64,000 nucleotides of DNA from assembly GCA_022885665.1 (NCBI GenBank), contig JAGQDJ010000169.1, positions 62,001-126,000 on the forward strand. Direction: 5' to 3'. This document shows, in pieces, positions 35,541 through 50,291 of this stretch; positions within the stretch are counted from its first letter, which is position 1; each line of letters starts with the position of its first letter. A program made the position numbers and the translations under genes. Source of the stretch: Triops longicaudatus (Eukaryota > Arthropoda > Branchiopoda > Notostraca > Triopsidae). The notes under the pieces were generated by a model. That model saw only the letters and a program-made list of their open reading frames with translations, searched no databases and had not been told where the DNA came from.

Positions 35541-38500
35541 CACAATGTTTCCCGTAAGTCACAGCTGCGTGGAAGTAGTCGCACATGGACTCGTAGGGAG
35601 GGTGAGATGGAACAACGGATTACTGCGGTTTCGTGAAGGTAGTTTCTCAGTTATTGACTAATAAGTTTGAAGAGACACACCAAAAGAACTACAGCAGATC
35701 AGGGCACTTGCAAGTGAAGAAATCACGGCACTCTTAAAACCTATTCACCTTCCCGTGTAGTGTCATACATACACTTGGGTGCTGGGTTATACAAATTACC
35801 AATAATGGCTTTTTTAGCTGGCGAGCGTGATATATCGACGCAATCTCACTTGGCACAGCGAAATAGACCTGTTTTATAAAAGCTAACAAATTTCCGCTAA
35901 AAAGAAACAACTAGCTTTCATACGCCACTTTGAACGAACTGACGACAGTGGTATATTTCGATATAATTGCACTTATATGTTTCACCATATTTCGCATACA
36001 CGTCACCGCGTTGCCGCTAGAAGGTTTGTAAAGTTTTAATAGTGTTTCAAATGGCAACTGAACGAAACTGCATACTGTCTCTTCTACTGTTACTTGCGGC
36101 AGCTAGTTGTACCGAGTTGAAGCTAAGTATGATGAGGAATTCTAACTTTTTACACCTGTATTAAAGGTGGCGTCGGGCACACAACTCCACGTGTTAGGTT
36201 GAAGAGCTTCAGACTTTTATCTTTCTACTAACGATTTTGTTTGTGGTAAAGCGTTTAAAATTTAGCTCAATAAGAAGTACAATCCATCATTTGTTTGCTA
36301 TACACTCTTGAATTTGCCTAAATTATTTATTTACACGTTCATTTTGACTGATACCATTCAGATGCCTAAATCGTTAGCCCATACCCAACAGATGGGGCTG
36401 AACATCGAAGTTAACTTCTGCAACCACGTGGCAAATTCGAGAATTTTGTGTCAAGTTTGAAAAGAATTGCTGGGATAAGCTAAGTAACTGCCGTGGACTT
36501 TTTTTCGGGGGGTGTGGGGGCCTGGAAGCTCACTAATGTCTCCGCTAACACTATGACCCCGTGTTCTCACAACCCCACAAGAAAAAAAAATATGTTTCCC
36601 TCCATCTGTTCCTGATTTTATTCAATTTATTTTTTCCTTTCGTTCTTAGACTCCACTATCCAAATTCGTTCTTCCACGCAGCTCGACACCAAAGAAGTTG
36701 AATGCACAACGATCTAAATAGGTCCTTGGGAGCTCTATTATTCCTTCCTGTCTAAAAGTAAGAGGGAGGGTTTGGGTGGAGGAGTTGGGCACTTGTGTGT
36801 GTTTAGGTAATGCCTGCACCGCATGAAGTTTGCTCACTTGAGTAGATTCCACGGGACGCCTTTAATAGAGCTTGCTGATTCAGAGGCTACCGCGCGCAAA
36901 GCGGCTTGGGCTCTTGACAAAGTACACACAAAGTGGAGGCTACGTTTACAACAAGACCTCCCCTCACGACTGACTGTGTGTCCAGGCATTACGGACCGAA
37001 GAATGGAGGATACTCGTGGAAGGAAAACCCAGCAAGCACGGAATCACGACCGCGCTCGGATTCTCGAGCGATGTGGTGGTGATGACCTGTCGTTGTCTTT
37101 ATAATGGACTCGCCTACGCGCTTAAGATGTTATGGTGTACAAAAGCTTTTCCTGTCTTTCTCCTGTATGCTTGATGCATCCGACAAGTTTCGCGTAGCGT
37201 ATTAGCTTTCCCTACACTCTTAACACCACTGCGTCCTATGTGTATGTATACAACACAGTATGCGCTGTGTGGGGATTGGGATGGATTGTAGGGCAACATC
37301 ACATCACGTCACGCGGAGCTACCACTACTTCCCCCAGCGGAAGAACAGCAGGACAGCAAAGCTTTTAAGCGGGAACAGCACAAAGCAAGCTGGACACCGC
37401 ACGCCTTGCTAATGGATGGGAAAACATAGCCAAATCCCAGTCTAAGTGGGCACTCTCTTCATACTCTTTTCCACTACTCTCTCTCACACTCACTCCCTCT
37501 CTTATGAGCTTAAAACCCTCTCATTTTCTATACTTACACTCCTGCATCTTCTACACCCACCCCCCTAAATGCAAACCTTTCCTCTCAGAATAAAACCTTA
37601 ACCACGAGATCTGTAAACGTGCACGTAGTGCAGACAACGCGCAGCAGCAGAAAAGCGAGCAACAACCACTTCATATCTGCTCATCATGGGAGGCCTGTCA
37701 TCCTGGAGCAGTAGCCCACTATAGCTTTTAATGCAGCAAGCCCCTTCTACCCCTTGCTCCTCACCCCACTTACCCTTGCCCAAAAGCTTAACCTGTGAGA
37801 TCACTAATGGTTCTAATAGCTCTTTTTGGTTTCATCAACCTATGTCAAGCTTAATCCACGGTGGCTTTTATGTCTGAGCTCATCAATGCTTGAGGCAGCA
37901 TGCAAGCAATTTGCTCATCATTTGAGCAGACAGTCTTCTGCTGCTTGGTAGTACGACGCATTTACCTCCGACCAAGACCCGGAAGGCAAGCATATGTATA
38001 AAAAAACAAAAAAATCAGATAAGACCCCACTTTATGAGCAAAGCAAAGCCGAAAAAAATTGAAAAGGTGCCATGTATGTAGTATGACGTTCGAATTGCTG
38101 CCGACAGCACAAAAAGCCACTCCAAAGCTTTTAGGAAGGGGAGGGAATGAGCTTTATCCCTGATTCAATAGGCAGAAAGAAGAGGCCACTGGTAACCAAT
38201 GCAGTCTTAAGTGAACGAGAACTTTCCCCAGCCGGTCGCTGCAGCCACAGTTTCAATGTGTTATACTTAAGGGAACTTGGGAGATAGCACGGAATTTTAC
38301 GGCACGCTAAGGAAAACCTGTGTACATCTTTCATGGCTGGCTCCCTATTAGGAAGCATCGGAGGTGGGTGGGTGATGGGGGATATCGTACATTATGCCAC
38401 TCCCTAAATCAGAACAAAACAAACGGTATGGGTTGTTCGCCACCCCATAAGTGCGATGTCGTTCTACTGGTGGGCGAACATGTCCATCTCGCTTGCTGCC

Positions 38501-41500
38501 GGACGTCGGAAGTGGCGCTCTCGTCTAACATCCATCTTGCAATTATGTCTTGCTAGTACGGAACTAGCAAACTGTATTGTTGAGCTATTGCTTTCACGGA
38601 TTTCTTAGCCTTATATGCATCTGCGAGCCGCCTATTACCAAGCGCCAGTGCAGAATTTTGTTCGCTGTCAGTCATAGGAAAATAGTGTTTTTTTTTTTTA
38701 CGTCTGGGCAGCCCTGTTATTCTCTCGAGTCAAATCTTCGCTACTTTCAATACTTTTTATTCAACGATACGCCAGCAATCCATTGAGATCTGCACGAAGC
38801 CGTTTTCTCCGATAGCTGCCAGAAGGCACCTGATTTCGAAATTTTATACAATTAGAACTGAAGGATCTAGAACACTTAACACATATCAGCCATCGCTGAT
38901 ACAAGATGTGTATACGAAGCAGTTAACAGTTATCCAAGCACATTCACTGGCCCTTCACGATTGGGTAACATTCTGCCGCATTGAACAATTGGACTTTACT
39001 TGACCTCTCAGTGCAGCAGTGGTCCACTGTGGAATTTTTCAACGGGCTTAAGACCGAGAAGGTCTTACCGAAAACCGGAATTTCGCAAGTACCAATGACA
39101 TTTGTTGAACACAAACTTCACACGCTCTTTCAAGGCCGGCAAATGCAAATACGCCCCAACAATCATATTAAGGATGTAAATAAAGATTCTTTAGTCTTAC
39201 ACCCAAACAGAGACGTCGCTTTAAGCTTCGTTAGAAAATTCAGAAACAAAGGGTGACTTGATGCTATACATCAATGTTAAAAGAAATCCTAATGCTACAC
39301 CAATATTGAAAATTAGCTTTATGTCAGGGTTGAGCTTGTTGTGGGCAAATGTGCCAAACTTAATGTCCTGGCTAACATGACTTTTACCTCAAAGCGATGT
39401 TGAGCACACAAGTACTTTTGCACTGTAATGTGACTTGACAAAACATTAGCAGCATTACCTTCACGCGCGTTTTCTGTTCATGTTTTAGCATACATTAGGA
39501 GCTATTTAAACGTGTACAAGAACGTATTCGCTTAAGCGGCTATAATAACACGTTTTATGCGAAGTAACATGAACATAGACGTAAATATAAAGGTAGTGCA
39601 CGAGCAACGCTTCGCTCTTGGGTTGAGACATTCAATAATACCAACAATGAAATATTTTTCCTTTTGAGATCCAGTTTACTGATTTGAAAGATTCCCCGTT
39701 CTCAATAATGAATTCAAGGGGTATAAAAACTTAAGCGACGGGCAGTTTCATTGTTGCAGAACGTATCAGCCACGCTGTGTTAAGCAAAATTAGCTTACGT
39801 ATGAGTTTGTCTTACATTTGTCTCTTTATAGGGGTTTCAAGGAATGAGACGGGATTTACGGTAGGACGGTGAACATATTTTACTACCAGGTTTCGTCAAC
39901 GACGGCGTCCAGTTAAAGGTCTCTTATAAGTCTCTTATACATCCGGGTTCGACAGTAAATGTCGTCTAGGGCGACACTACTCATAACTGACGTCCTTCCG
40001 CTCCCTTTCCATATCATGGCAGCTAATTCTGATGACCCTCTTTGTGAAGTTAACCTCTGCTCCACCATCAGGCTCGACAGCAATTCCTCTCCATTAGCGA
40101 CAGGAACTGATACACTCACGAATAATAGAAAGAAAGAGTCCCTGCCTCATATGCCATTGCAAAATGGTTGGGGTATTTTATCACCCCTTCCCCAAGTGTT
40201 CGTCCTCCCAGGACCAGACTGGCCATTGTGGCACTGTGGCAAATGCCGCATGAAACGGGCCGAAAAGACCTTTCTTTTGGGTCGGGGCTTCTTTAGTCTT
40301 AATAAAGTTAAAAGAGGTTTAGTTAGGCCGGTCTTGGACATTTTCACATGGACCCCTGGTAAGCCAGTACGCTCCTGGTCCTCCCTGTTCTAATGTAGGC
40401 ATGTGTAACATGCTGGCATTGAGACGATGAGTAGGTCCAACGTAATATATAACTCATCCCTGCACTTGGGACTTCACAGAAAGCATCTCAGTGGTCCTCG
40501 ATAATGCCCAAGCAAAAAGTCACCCAAGTTCTGCCTTGCTTATCCTTCTCTATGACAAAAGTGAAGCATGGCAATCTATAGCATGCGGGTGAGATGGGGC
40601 GCAAGGGGGTGGTGGGGGTACAGTACGTAAAGCAAGCGCCCAGACGTGCACTTTTGATAATCAAACGCCCCGCTTTTGCACCAGCTCGCCAGCGTCCATG
40701 GGGAATAACTCCATTGGCGCTATACTACAACTGTATACTACAAGAGGGGTGTGCTAAAACTCTTTGAGAAATTCCCTTCCCATCTCCCAAACAACTCGTA
40801 GTAATGCTATATCCCTCAAGCGCGGTGCAGTGATATCACAAAAAAAGCGAGGCACTCAACACAACAATAAGCTTAACAGCTTTCCTTCTTTCCCTTTGAA
40901 TGGAAGATGTGAAAATTCATGGAAAAAAAAGTCGGGCAATTTGGGATAGAATCATTGACCATGGTCTCGTCAACGCTTTGACGCTACTTATAAATCAAGG
41001 CCGAGTTACGGTGACTGGAAAACAGGCTTTGTAGGAAAACTCCTTTCTTGACTTAGGAGAAATTTCCTTTGGCAGCTCTTGATAGCACATAAAGCGTTTC
41101 ACAGGTAATTACAGAATACCAAACATGCCCATACGAGGGAGATAATTGGTTCACCTATAACAAAAGACAAGCCCAGCCGACTTACCTCATTAGAGTAATT
41201 ATAATAACAGCGTAACTCAAGTTCGCTTCACGTTACTTCGCGGTACTATTACAAAAAAGAAACTCATTAAATTCTGAATTGATCTCTAAAACCCATCGCA
41301 TCTCCTGACACCATTCTTCTTTATGACCATAAAAGCCTTGAGCTATACAACCAGACCAAAGACGTTTGGCAATTACACTTTGATTCCTGGGATTGTTATC
41401 TCGCTGTTGCATCAATTCTAGAGTGAGAAAGGAATAATACACCCCGGGTCGCCAGTGAATTAAGTTCGCCCGTCAAACAAAGCATTCCCGACTGTGCACC

Positions 41501-43572
41501 AATTACTTGTTCGCTCCCCCTGGAAGCAACTATTAAGTGGTGCAGCAGTTTTGTGGGGACGAGCGAAGATACCCCTTGCGAGGAACTGCGGCGTGGTGTA
41601 GGGTAGCTATTACACTGAGTTTCAATGGCAGTAATGAGGTGGTCTTGGTGGCTTGATTGAGGCCAAGTTTGTAATTCGCTAGCTTGTCAGGACCCGTTTC
41701 ACATCCAGAGGTCTCTTGGCCCCTCTGCTTTGGCCTCCAACGCTGTTACACTAACACATAAGCCATAAAAACCTTGTAGTTGGCCCATATGTGGGATATT
41801 CAAGCTTGCAAGCTGGTTAGATCATGTCAAGTACGAACAACGACGCGATAAATTAGTCTCAGTCTTTCTAATTCCACTAAGTGTCCTAAACCAGCCGAAA
41901 AAAATTAACATGCTTAGGTAATTATTATTATGACTACTCTGGCAACTTTCAGCAACACGAGTTTGAAGACTCAGAAACGGACTAAGTGGTTTTATTAATA
42001 GACTCGAAATACACATTTCTCGGATGGTGCGAAAGAAGAAATGCAGGAGTATTGCGGAAACGTGCTACAAAGTCGCGAGTTAATAGAACCCCTTTCAAAA
42101 GACACATCAGTCGAGTTTCGAAGACCTGCCTCGACTCAGCTGCAGCTCTAATTAACCAGTTCCCTATACTCCACTTTCGGAATAAGCGTTTGAGACGGCT
42201 CAGATAGCCAAATGCCAAAACGCACTGAGACTCATTACGTGCGTTACCCATATTAAGCCACTAAAATCCACCCAGACTCGTTAAAGTCCAAGTAGACGAA
42301 TCTCCATCATGCACACAGTTTAACCAACCTCACCCCCTATTCCCTTTCAGACTTGCGAAACTCTCGGATGTACAGAATATGGAATATCACGCCCAACGAT
42401 GAGCATGAAAACGATGCAAAGTATTCAGTGCTACATTCTGTGGAACAGCGGAAATTTAGCAACCTGAGTGCTATATATGCCTTCTTAACCAAGTGGCCAC
42501 TTCATAATATTCTACGCTTTTTGTACATGTACATTTGTACAGTATTTTCCAAAAAAAAATGACCGCAACAAACACTCCTATGCTAACAGCACGGCAGTTC
42601 CGCGAATGTCCCACTTTCGGCTGTGTGGAACGTTCCTGTCCGCAGCGTCATTTTTTTACACAGTACCGTGCCCTTAGGATAGCACTCTTTGTTTTGGTAA
42701 TTTTTTTGGAAAGTACAGTGCAGCGTAACTGTTGTTCGCTCAGATTCTATTATGTGAGAAAAGCTACCAATAAAAATGGACAAATTGTCAAAATATCGAA
42801 CCACGAGAAAAGACCTGCTAAATATAATTACAAAAAGGTTGTTGGCTTCACAGCTTATGCTACGCCAAGTTTCATTGTTACGTCATTCCTGTGCATTTAA
42901 AACGGTAAGTCCTACAGTTAGTCCTATAGCTGTACTGTGTAACAACGAATTTTATCACAACCCACGTTATACCAGCTTCATTATTACGTCAATGTCGCAT
43001 TTTCCGAACGCGGAGTCACTCCGTGATGCCCTTTTCGAGACGAAATTTGTACTGCTCAATAATGAGCTCCATGTCTTTTGCTTCCTACGATAAGTTACAT
43101 ACTATATTTCCAAAAATTCAGGACTGACCAAGTCCAAGCGTATAGTAGTCATGAGAACGTTCTACGTAAGCCGGCACATGTCCATGTCCATCCATGTATG
43201 GTTGATGTGCGCTGTACTCAGCATTTACTTGCAAGGTATCAAATTTCTTCAAGGTCGCTAGGCACTACAAAGGCTGTAATAGGATGGTTAACGACAAAAA
43301 ACGTCTCTGTTAAGGATGGCAGCTTGTTATTCAGGAATGATATCAAAATTAAGGGTGGGGGAGCACGAAGAAAGCAAAAACTAACAAGTTGCATTTTATT
43401 TCAATAAAAGCTTGGCTATGTCGTTGCCAGCGCAGCATTATTGCATCGGTTGAGAATGCGGGCACATGCCAGCAAAGTCACAGTTAACGAGGGAGTCACC
43501 CTTAACGAAGCTCTTCCTCTTATGCTCTTGTTAACGAGAGCCGCTGCCTTGCTTGGGAAGTCGGACGATGAG
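35541..43572. other. Upstream territory of the LIM-only gene, part 3
   Basis: No recognised exon. A pyrimidine-rich stretch lies at about 37441-37530. The largest ORF (39959-40393, +, 144 codons) shows no domain and an irregular composition, so it is not annotated as a gene. Confidence 0.4.
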
Positions 43573-43596
43573 CACACACACACACACACACACACA
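43573..43596. repeat. CA microsatellite (about 12 units)
   Basis: An uninterrupted CA dinucleotide run, the longest in the window and a potential polymorphic marker. Confidence 0.9.
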
Positions 43597-44971
43597 AGCG
43601 TCTTTATCGTCCCCAACAACTTACAGTAATCAGAAGTCTAGTTCAAAGCAAAAAGTCTTAAGTTTCCTGGTGCCTTGTACTTAAAATTAATTCTCAGTAG
43701 TAGAAGAGAGGAAGCGTAGAGCGTAACTGTCGGAAAATCCCAAAAGAAGATTTGCTCAACTATCGGCCACAACGCAAAGAATCTTTACCGCATTAATTTC
43801 CACACAATCCCTATTCACGGCTTTCTGATTCATTCCATACCGTTTTAACGAGGTTAGAAGACGCTGGTCATCCTTTTCACTCAACCGTGAACCGTTTTCC
43901 AGGTGGCCACGACTATTACGCACGTTCCCTGCTAATACCAGGGACACGTTTGGAACGAAAGGGCTCCTAATTTCGTGTCGCAACTTGATGAAGTGGCTGC
44001 TGTACCGAAGGAAGACATGTTTGCCTTCTATAAAGAGTACGTGTAATTTAAGAGGCACTAAACTTTTTTTTTATTCTTTTTTCTTTTATGGCGTGTCGTA
44101 TAACGAACCATCATTAAGTGCACAGCCACGAAGCACAGACGTAACACACCATACAATATCAGCATCAGCCTCTGTCTGTCACCCCTTAAGCCAAGAGATA
44201 CCAAAGTAAAATCTTGCAGCGTCACCATGTCACAGTTTCCCCAAGTCAAGGGAAGAAGAAGCCCCTTTTGGTAAAGCTTGAATGCTGTCCAATTAAGGTA
44301 AAAGGGGTTGAAGGACAGATAAAAAGAGCAGCCAAGAAGGCAAGCTCAAGTCTTATCCCTCACTCATTTCTGTTTGTTCGTTATTAGTACTCTCTTACAC
44401 ACCCTTTTGGCAGAAATATACCTGCCATATCGCCATTTGCGGACACTTCTCCCTCGGCCTCTTTTCGCCAGTTCCTTTAAGGACGTCGTTCTTACAAAGC
44501 TTTAACGAGGTTTCACTTTGTATTGCATTACGAGAACTCCACCAGTGGCTTTGTGATCTGCTGTGCTATCTTTACCTCTTCATCTGCGATAAACTTTGTC
44601 GAGTAACACAAAATGTCATCTCAACTCTCAAACAAAATAAAATAAAACTTATAAACAAAAGTCACGTGAGTAAAAATACAAGCCAAAATTTAAGTAATCT
44701 AAAACGAAAAGATAATCAAAAGTAAAATTTAATATAAAACGAAAAAAGATTTTTTAGCACGGTTATTTTGTTTCAATAAAACCCTCCCCCTTTAAAAATA
44801 AAAGCTTGATTGAGAATACGTGACACCGATAACTGACGAAAGTCCACAATGGTTTTCATGGAAGAGGTTGCGTTGGAAAATGAATAAACTAAAGTAAATT
44901 GAAGTAAAATAACGTAAATAAAAATGAAACAAGATAAAATGAACCAGGATGAAAAGTTTTAAAATGTCCGT

Positions 44972-45089
44972 GTAAATTACTAAACAATAAATTCGTAAAT
45001 TACTAAAATTACGTAAATTCGTAAATTAGCACGTAAGTTTGTAAACTAACACGTAAACTCGTAAATAGTCCACGTAAATGACTAAACAG
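44972..45089. repeat. Degenerate GTAAAT-type repeat cluster
   Basis: The hexamer GTAAAT or GTAAAC recurs about ten times in 118 bp, often as CGTAAATT. The phrase GTAAAT(T/G)ACTAAAC occurs at both ends of the cluster. Low-complexity expansion is the simplest reading. Confidence 0.65.
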
Positions 45090-47698
45090 AGCATAAAATA
45101 TTCCCCGGATAAAATAAGGAGCAAAGATTAGAGCAAAGATCTTTGTACTTAAAAGGTGGATTTACACTTGGCAAGTAAAGGTGTCACCTGTGTTGAGGAT
45201 CTCGACAACCGCCAAGCCAAGCCGAAGACACTGAAGACACACAGTGGAGGCTGAATTTCTCTTGAGGGTCTCGCTCTCATTAAAACTAATTGGATGTCAC
45301 ACCAGTTTCTTTGCCTTCGCCCTTAAGAAAGCTCCCGTAGCAGCGGGGATTTAAAAACAGCACGCAATCGCTTCCAAGTGTTAAATAAAATAAGGAAAAA
45401 AGGAGACGAAACGAACCAGACCCTTGCGCGGATGTCGATAAGGAGTCTGATTAGTCATGACCTACCCATGTTATATTATGTAAAAGCAATTAAGCCCTCA
45501 GCTAATAAACATTTTGCCATCTATGTCTGCTGTTCTCTTTATTGAGCCGTATAAAACGAGACACACGATGGGAATACGTAGGGTAATTGACTCATGGAAT
45601 TGACTATGACGAGCCTGTCGCTGCTCTACGCTTCGCGTGACCGGCCCTTAGTGTTGCCGTGTCCGGTAACAATACACCAGTCAACTGGATAGCCGTTATA
45701 GCATAAGCCAATTTGCAGCCACCCAGCCCACCCACTTAAAGGAAGGTGAACCTCCGTCCCCCTCCTCTCCCTCTTGATGGCAAAATGTGTCATTTCAAGT
45801 TTGGTGGAGCATTACCAAAGCGGATAGCTGGGTTTCAGGAAAAAGGGAAGTTTAATTTTGTAATATCAATCCTAGCGTCTGACTGAGAAAACCTGTACAC
45901 TCCCTTAAAAGCACTACTGCCTCGGCCCCGAACCCCATGACAGGAAAACCGCTGTTTGTCTCGCAGCAGCAAGTGCAACGGAAACCACTGAGAAAAGGCT
46001 CTTTTCTTCGTCAGCTCTTAAATAAAACGGGGGAATCGAGATGAGACCAAAGAGTAAAATGCTACTCGGTCCTGACTCCCCAAAAACCGCAACCCGAACG
46101 TTGCTTCTTTCCTCAATTGCTAAAATGCACTTTCCGGTCTCTGCGCCAGCTTATCTCCTTTCCATCTTTGATACCAAAAATTTCCCCATTAACAAACCGA
46201 CCGAGATTGATCCAAACAAGCACCCATGCTCTTGCAGGCATGATTTCAGCTTTTTCTAACATAGCTAACCATCTTGGCTTCATTACCGAATAGAAATAAA
46301 TTAAAAAAAACTGTGGAAACTAAGTCCGTCAAGTTCGTTATGGCCACCATGATGGAATCGGAGCATTACGGGGGAAAGGGGGCTTCGCAATAACGGCCAC
46401 AGCCAGAAGGCTCTATCACGTCTCATAACGAAGCTCCTTCCACAAAACGACGCAGCCCAAGCTCTCGAGGGCGCCGCTTGCTGGCTCTTATTGCAGTTAA
46501 TGACCTAGCCAGAGCTCCGTGAACGCATCTCTCCTCCCACTAATTGCTTATTAAGGAGGGCGAGAGAGAGAAGGGAAAGGCCAAAAGGGAAGAAAGCGAC
46601 CCCTGTTGTAAAGCAAATGCAGCTCCTTAGGCTTTTGCAACGGATGCTTTATTTTTGTATGTTCGCATCTCAGTTCCTGTCCTCCCATGCGCTGCCTCCC
46701 ATCTCCCCTTCTAAGTTCTAACGTTGGCGCTCGCTGTGCTCGCGTTACTGGCATTCCGACGCTGGTCCTTATCTCCCGCCTTCGTTTCCGAGCTTATTAA
46801 CCGACAATGTCCATCAGCTAATTAAGCAACCTAGGATAACGAGGTGGCATCTAATCAAGGTAGTCACATTAGAGCTCTGGTCCCGTCTAAGAAGGATTCT
46901 TTCTCGCGCCTTCCATAAATACATACCCTAAACTCACGCTCGCATATTTTACTGACAACTTTTATCTGTTATTTCGTCTCAACCCAGGTCTGACTCATTT
47001 CCTGGTTTAGTTGGTAAGTTTTTAGAATGGTTCCTCGTTAGGATCATTAGAGCGACAGGTGTGACAAACAACGTCAAATTACCCTAAAAAATGGAAAAAC
47101 TGCTGCTGTGGTCTCACCCTGAAAGTGGCTTTCGGGACGTAAGTTGCGTAGGTAAAAGGAGGTATGGGGGGGGGGGGGAAGGAATATACGTTAGCGATTG
47201 CATCTGTGCCACAGTAGTAGCAAATTAACGTCTCCTCACGTGCTAGTGTTCAGATCACAAAAATGTTTGCCGCGTGACACTCCTAACTAGTCCTGACGTA
47301 AATGGCGACAGCTGAACAACAAACCTCCGGTCCCTCGTTCTTCTTGGACCTATCCAAGCTGTCCAACATAATTCCCACTTATGACCGTCTTTTGCTCCGC
47401 GAACGGTCTCATAACGTGTCACGTTCACGTCGCCAAAATAGGGGGAGAGAAGGTTAAACTAGCCCAGAGCATCCGCTGAATACTTTCTGCTTGCAACATT
47501 GCCAAGCCTGCAGCGTCCTACGCAGATATGGAAGCAGAAGTCTAGTTCCTAAAATGCAAGGGATGCAAGTCCCTTTTTCTAATCATCTTTACTGAGCTTC
47601 TCGGTACATGTAGTACAAAAGACACCAACAAGCATCTCGTTACGCATGCATTGTCCTCGTTTCCGATAATGGGCCCTTAGCGTGCTAAGGGGCGAGCT

Positions 47699-47720
47699 GC
47701 TCTCTCTCTCTCTCTCTCTT
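47699..47720. repeat. CT microsatellite
   Basis: An uninterrupted CT dinucleotide run followed by a second short CT patch. Confidence 0.9.
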
Positions 47721-50291
47721 CGTCTCTCTGACTCGTCGACTATGGTACCTTACTGTTCGCTATGCATCTCAAGTCCGCACCGCCATAGCTCATCCTTATT
47801 GAACGTAATAAGTCCTCTGATGCTGGTCAGTTGGTAAATTCTACGCGTTGATCGTTCTTTGATGTTGTGTAAGACTCAGTAGCTTCTGAAGAAATTCTAT
47901 GATGTTTTGATCTTCGTCCTGTTATTTATCGAAGATAAGTTATTACGAGGAAGTAAACAACCCCCACCTTCCACACGTCTCCTCTTAAAAGGGAAACTCA
48001 GTAAGAGTTCGCAGCAATTTTGCCGCAATGCAACAAGCTGACAAAGGAGACGCAATTAAGCAAGCAATTACAACAGGTTTACGCTCCCTCCGTTGGCACA
48101 TGATGCTTAATCACTCACAATAATTAAGTAAGCCAGGTGTTCTCATACTTGTATGGCATGCCTGTGTTTTCTGCCAAGTCATAAGATATCCTCCAACACC
48201 ATGCGAAATGCTTCATCTTCCTGCAAAACTTCCCAGGCATTTTACCGTTTCCCTTTGGTTTCGCTTTACTATGCATTCTTCCGCGTTGCTATTTTATTGC
48301 CTTGTTAGGTTACCAAAAAAGAAAAAAAAAATGGCAACTCGGTTGATCGATTCCGTCTTTTGAAAGTAACAAATGTACTCGCGGCTTCTCTCATTAAAAA
48401 CCAAACTGACTGCAGGGGTTGTCAGGCAATCATTACCACCAGTCCAATTATGCACGAGGGTATTTAACAGTAAAAATTTTGCATGGCAATTATAGCTCAG
48501 GACCCAGTTTTCAGTTAACACAATTGAGCATTGTTCTATAAAAAAAGGAACCTCAGCTCAAAGACTCGTACAAAACTAACCAGTTCTAACTCGTGCAAAA
48601 AAAGGGACCTGATTTTCCTACGTTTGCTTCCGAAAAACACCCGGGATGTCTCTATTACGTATTCTATGGGAAAAGACGGCCCTAATGAGGTTGACATGTC
48701 AACACTGCCGAGCAGTTGTTAAAGTGTCCTGGCGATAGCGACCGGGCAAAGCACATCAGGGCTCAGTATATAGTTCGGGGGAAAAAAATAGGGATCCCGT
48801 TGGCTCTTTCTTCTGGCTTGTGGCGAAAAATAGTTGTTGGTTCGTCTCGTCTTTCTCCGTGCTGCATGACATGTACAAAAAAAGTGCGGGAAAACGGGTG
48901 ACATGCTAGTATTCTGCTCCGCACGCTCACATTATTAAGCATAAACATACATTCGCATCAGCAACAAGAGCGAAAAAGGTCCGAGCCAAAGGGGTCGAGC
49001 TTCGAAGGTGCAAAAGAAAGAGAGATGAGAATGGTAGGGATGTTAATTAGGCGCTGGGTGACAGAGCTTTTAAATGGGCACCGGGACTGACTTGTGCTGG
49101 CTAGGGCATCGTTATCGTGTTTCATCATTACCACTAACAAGGAGCGCACACCCATATCCAAGGCAAAGCTCCACTCTTTCCTCTTTTTGGCTTCGCTTCG
49201 CTTTGCTTGGCTGTGAATGCGGAGACTCCTGATCAGCCTAGCGTTTGCCTGTGCCACCCACCCACCCGCCCACCTAGGTGGGGTGAATAGGGTTCCTCCC
49301 GCGTATTTCGCTTGACAAGCAAAAGCCTTTAATGGCAAACTTTTTTCGCATGGACCCGCATCACTCCGCTTTCGTCTTCATTTTTCTTTCTCGGCTTCAG
49401 GATGCTCTTAACCGCCTGCGATGCTACTAGATTACGTGGCTTTCCTGTCCTTCAAATGTAATACTGCGTTCTTCTTCTTGTCTTCCCCACCCCCGACACT
49501 GGCGTGCGCCTCGGATTCCTCCATTAGAATTCATGAAATAAATTCCTGATATAGGCTGGACTTTTAATCATTTTCTTGTTGGCATTGAGAAAGCGAATCG
49601 CCCCCTTTGGCCCCTGTTTCAACAATAGTCAACGCCCCAGACTAGACTCTTAGCGAAGAAAAAAGTAAAGGTATAAGAAATAGAAGAAAAGGTATAGAGG
49701 ACAAGTGAGGTGGAGTCCAGGCGAAGCAATAAGTGCAATCTCTGGGATGCTCAGCGCGCAACTTGCCCGAAAACTAATTTCCTTTCAAGCACTCTCGTCT
49801 CGCTGGGTGTCCGGCAGCCGTTTGGGATGCTTTTGCAGCTCGCTTTTAATACGAATCGCAATGGGAGCACACAAAACGAGAAAAGCGGTAGCATGTCCGA
49901 GTGCCTGGGTCTTTTCAGATTGGAACTCCTTCCAATAAAACTCGGTACAGGAAGACAACAAGACCTCTTGGTGGAGGAAAACAAGAACTAGAAAAAAGCA
50001 AGTTCCCGGGAGCTCTTATTGCGGGCAAACGCTTACATTAAAATCCCTTCACGTGACCTGGACAAGCTCGATTTGCTCCAGCTGATGAAAGCAAGAGTAC
50101 AGTCTTAACCTCGCATAGTTTTAAGCAACACGAAAACTGCCCTTTCAAAGAAAATGGTAATTCCTTCGCGAAAAAGAGCAAGCAAAGCGAAAACACTTAT
50201 GTTCATGCTTGTATTATGAGATTCTTATCCGGAACAGTGAAAGGGCTAATTTATAAATACTTCATAGCGAAGGGTTTTTCAGGAGAGAGTT

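Larger units (their letters stand above)
43597..50291. other. Upstream territory of the LIM-only gene, part 4
   Basis: Non-coding by inspection. Contents are an AT-rich block with GTAAAT repeats (44972-45089), a 13-base G run (47166-47178) and a CT microsatellite (47699-47720). No conserved protein seen. Confidence 0.4.

Noticed and set aside
23386..36179. Shared TTAAAGGTGGCGTC at 23386 and near 36165 as possible piggyBac ends
   Set aside because: A 14-base match is expected several times by chance in 64 kb, and no extended similarity follows; TTAA alone is too common.
39959..40393. 144-codon ORF in the desert
   Set aside because: No domain, irregular composition, and an overlapping minus-strand ORF. 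No splice context or neighbour supports a gene.
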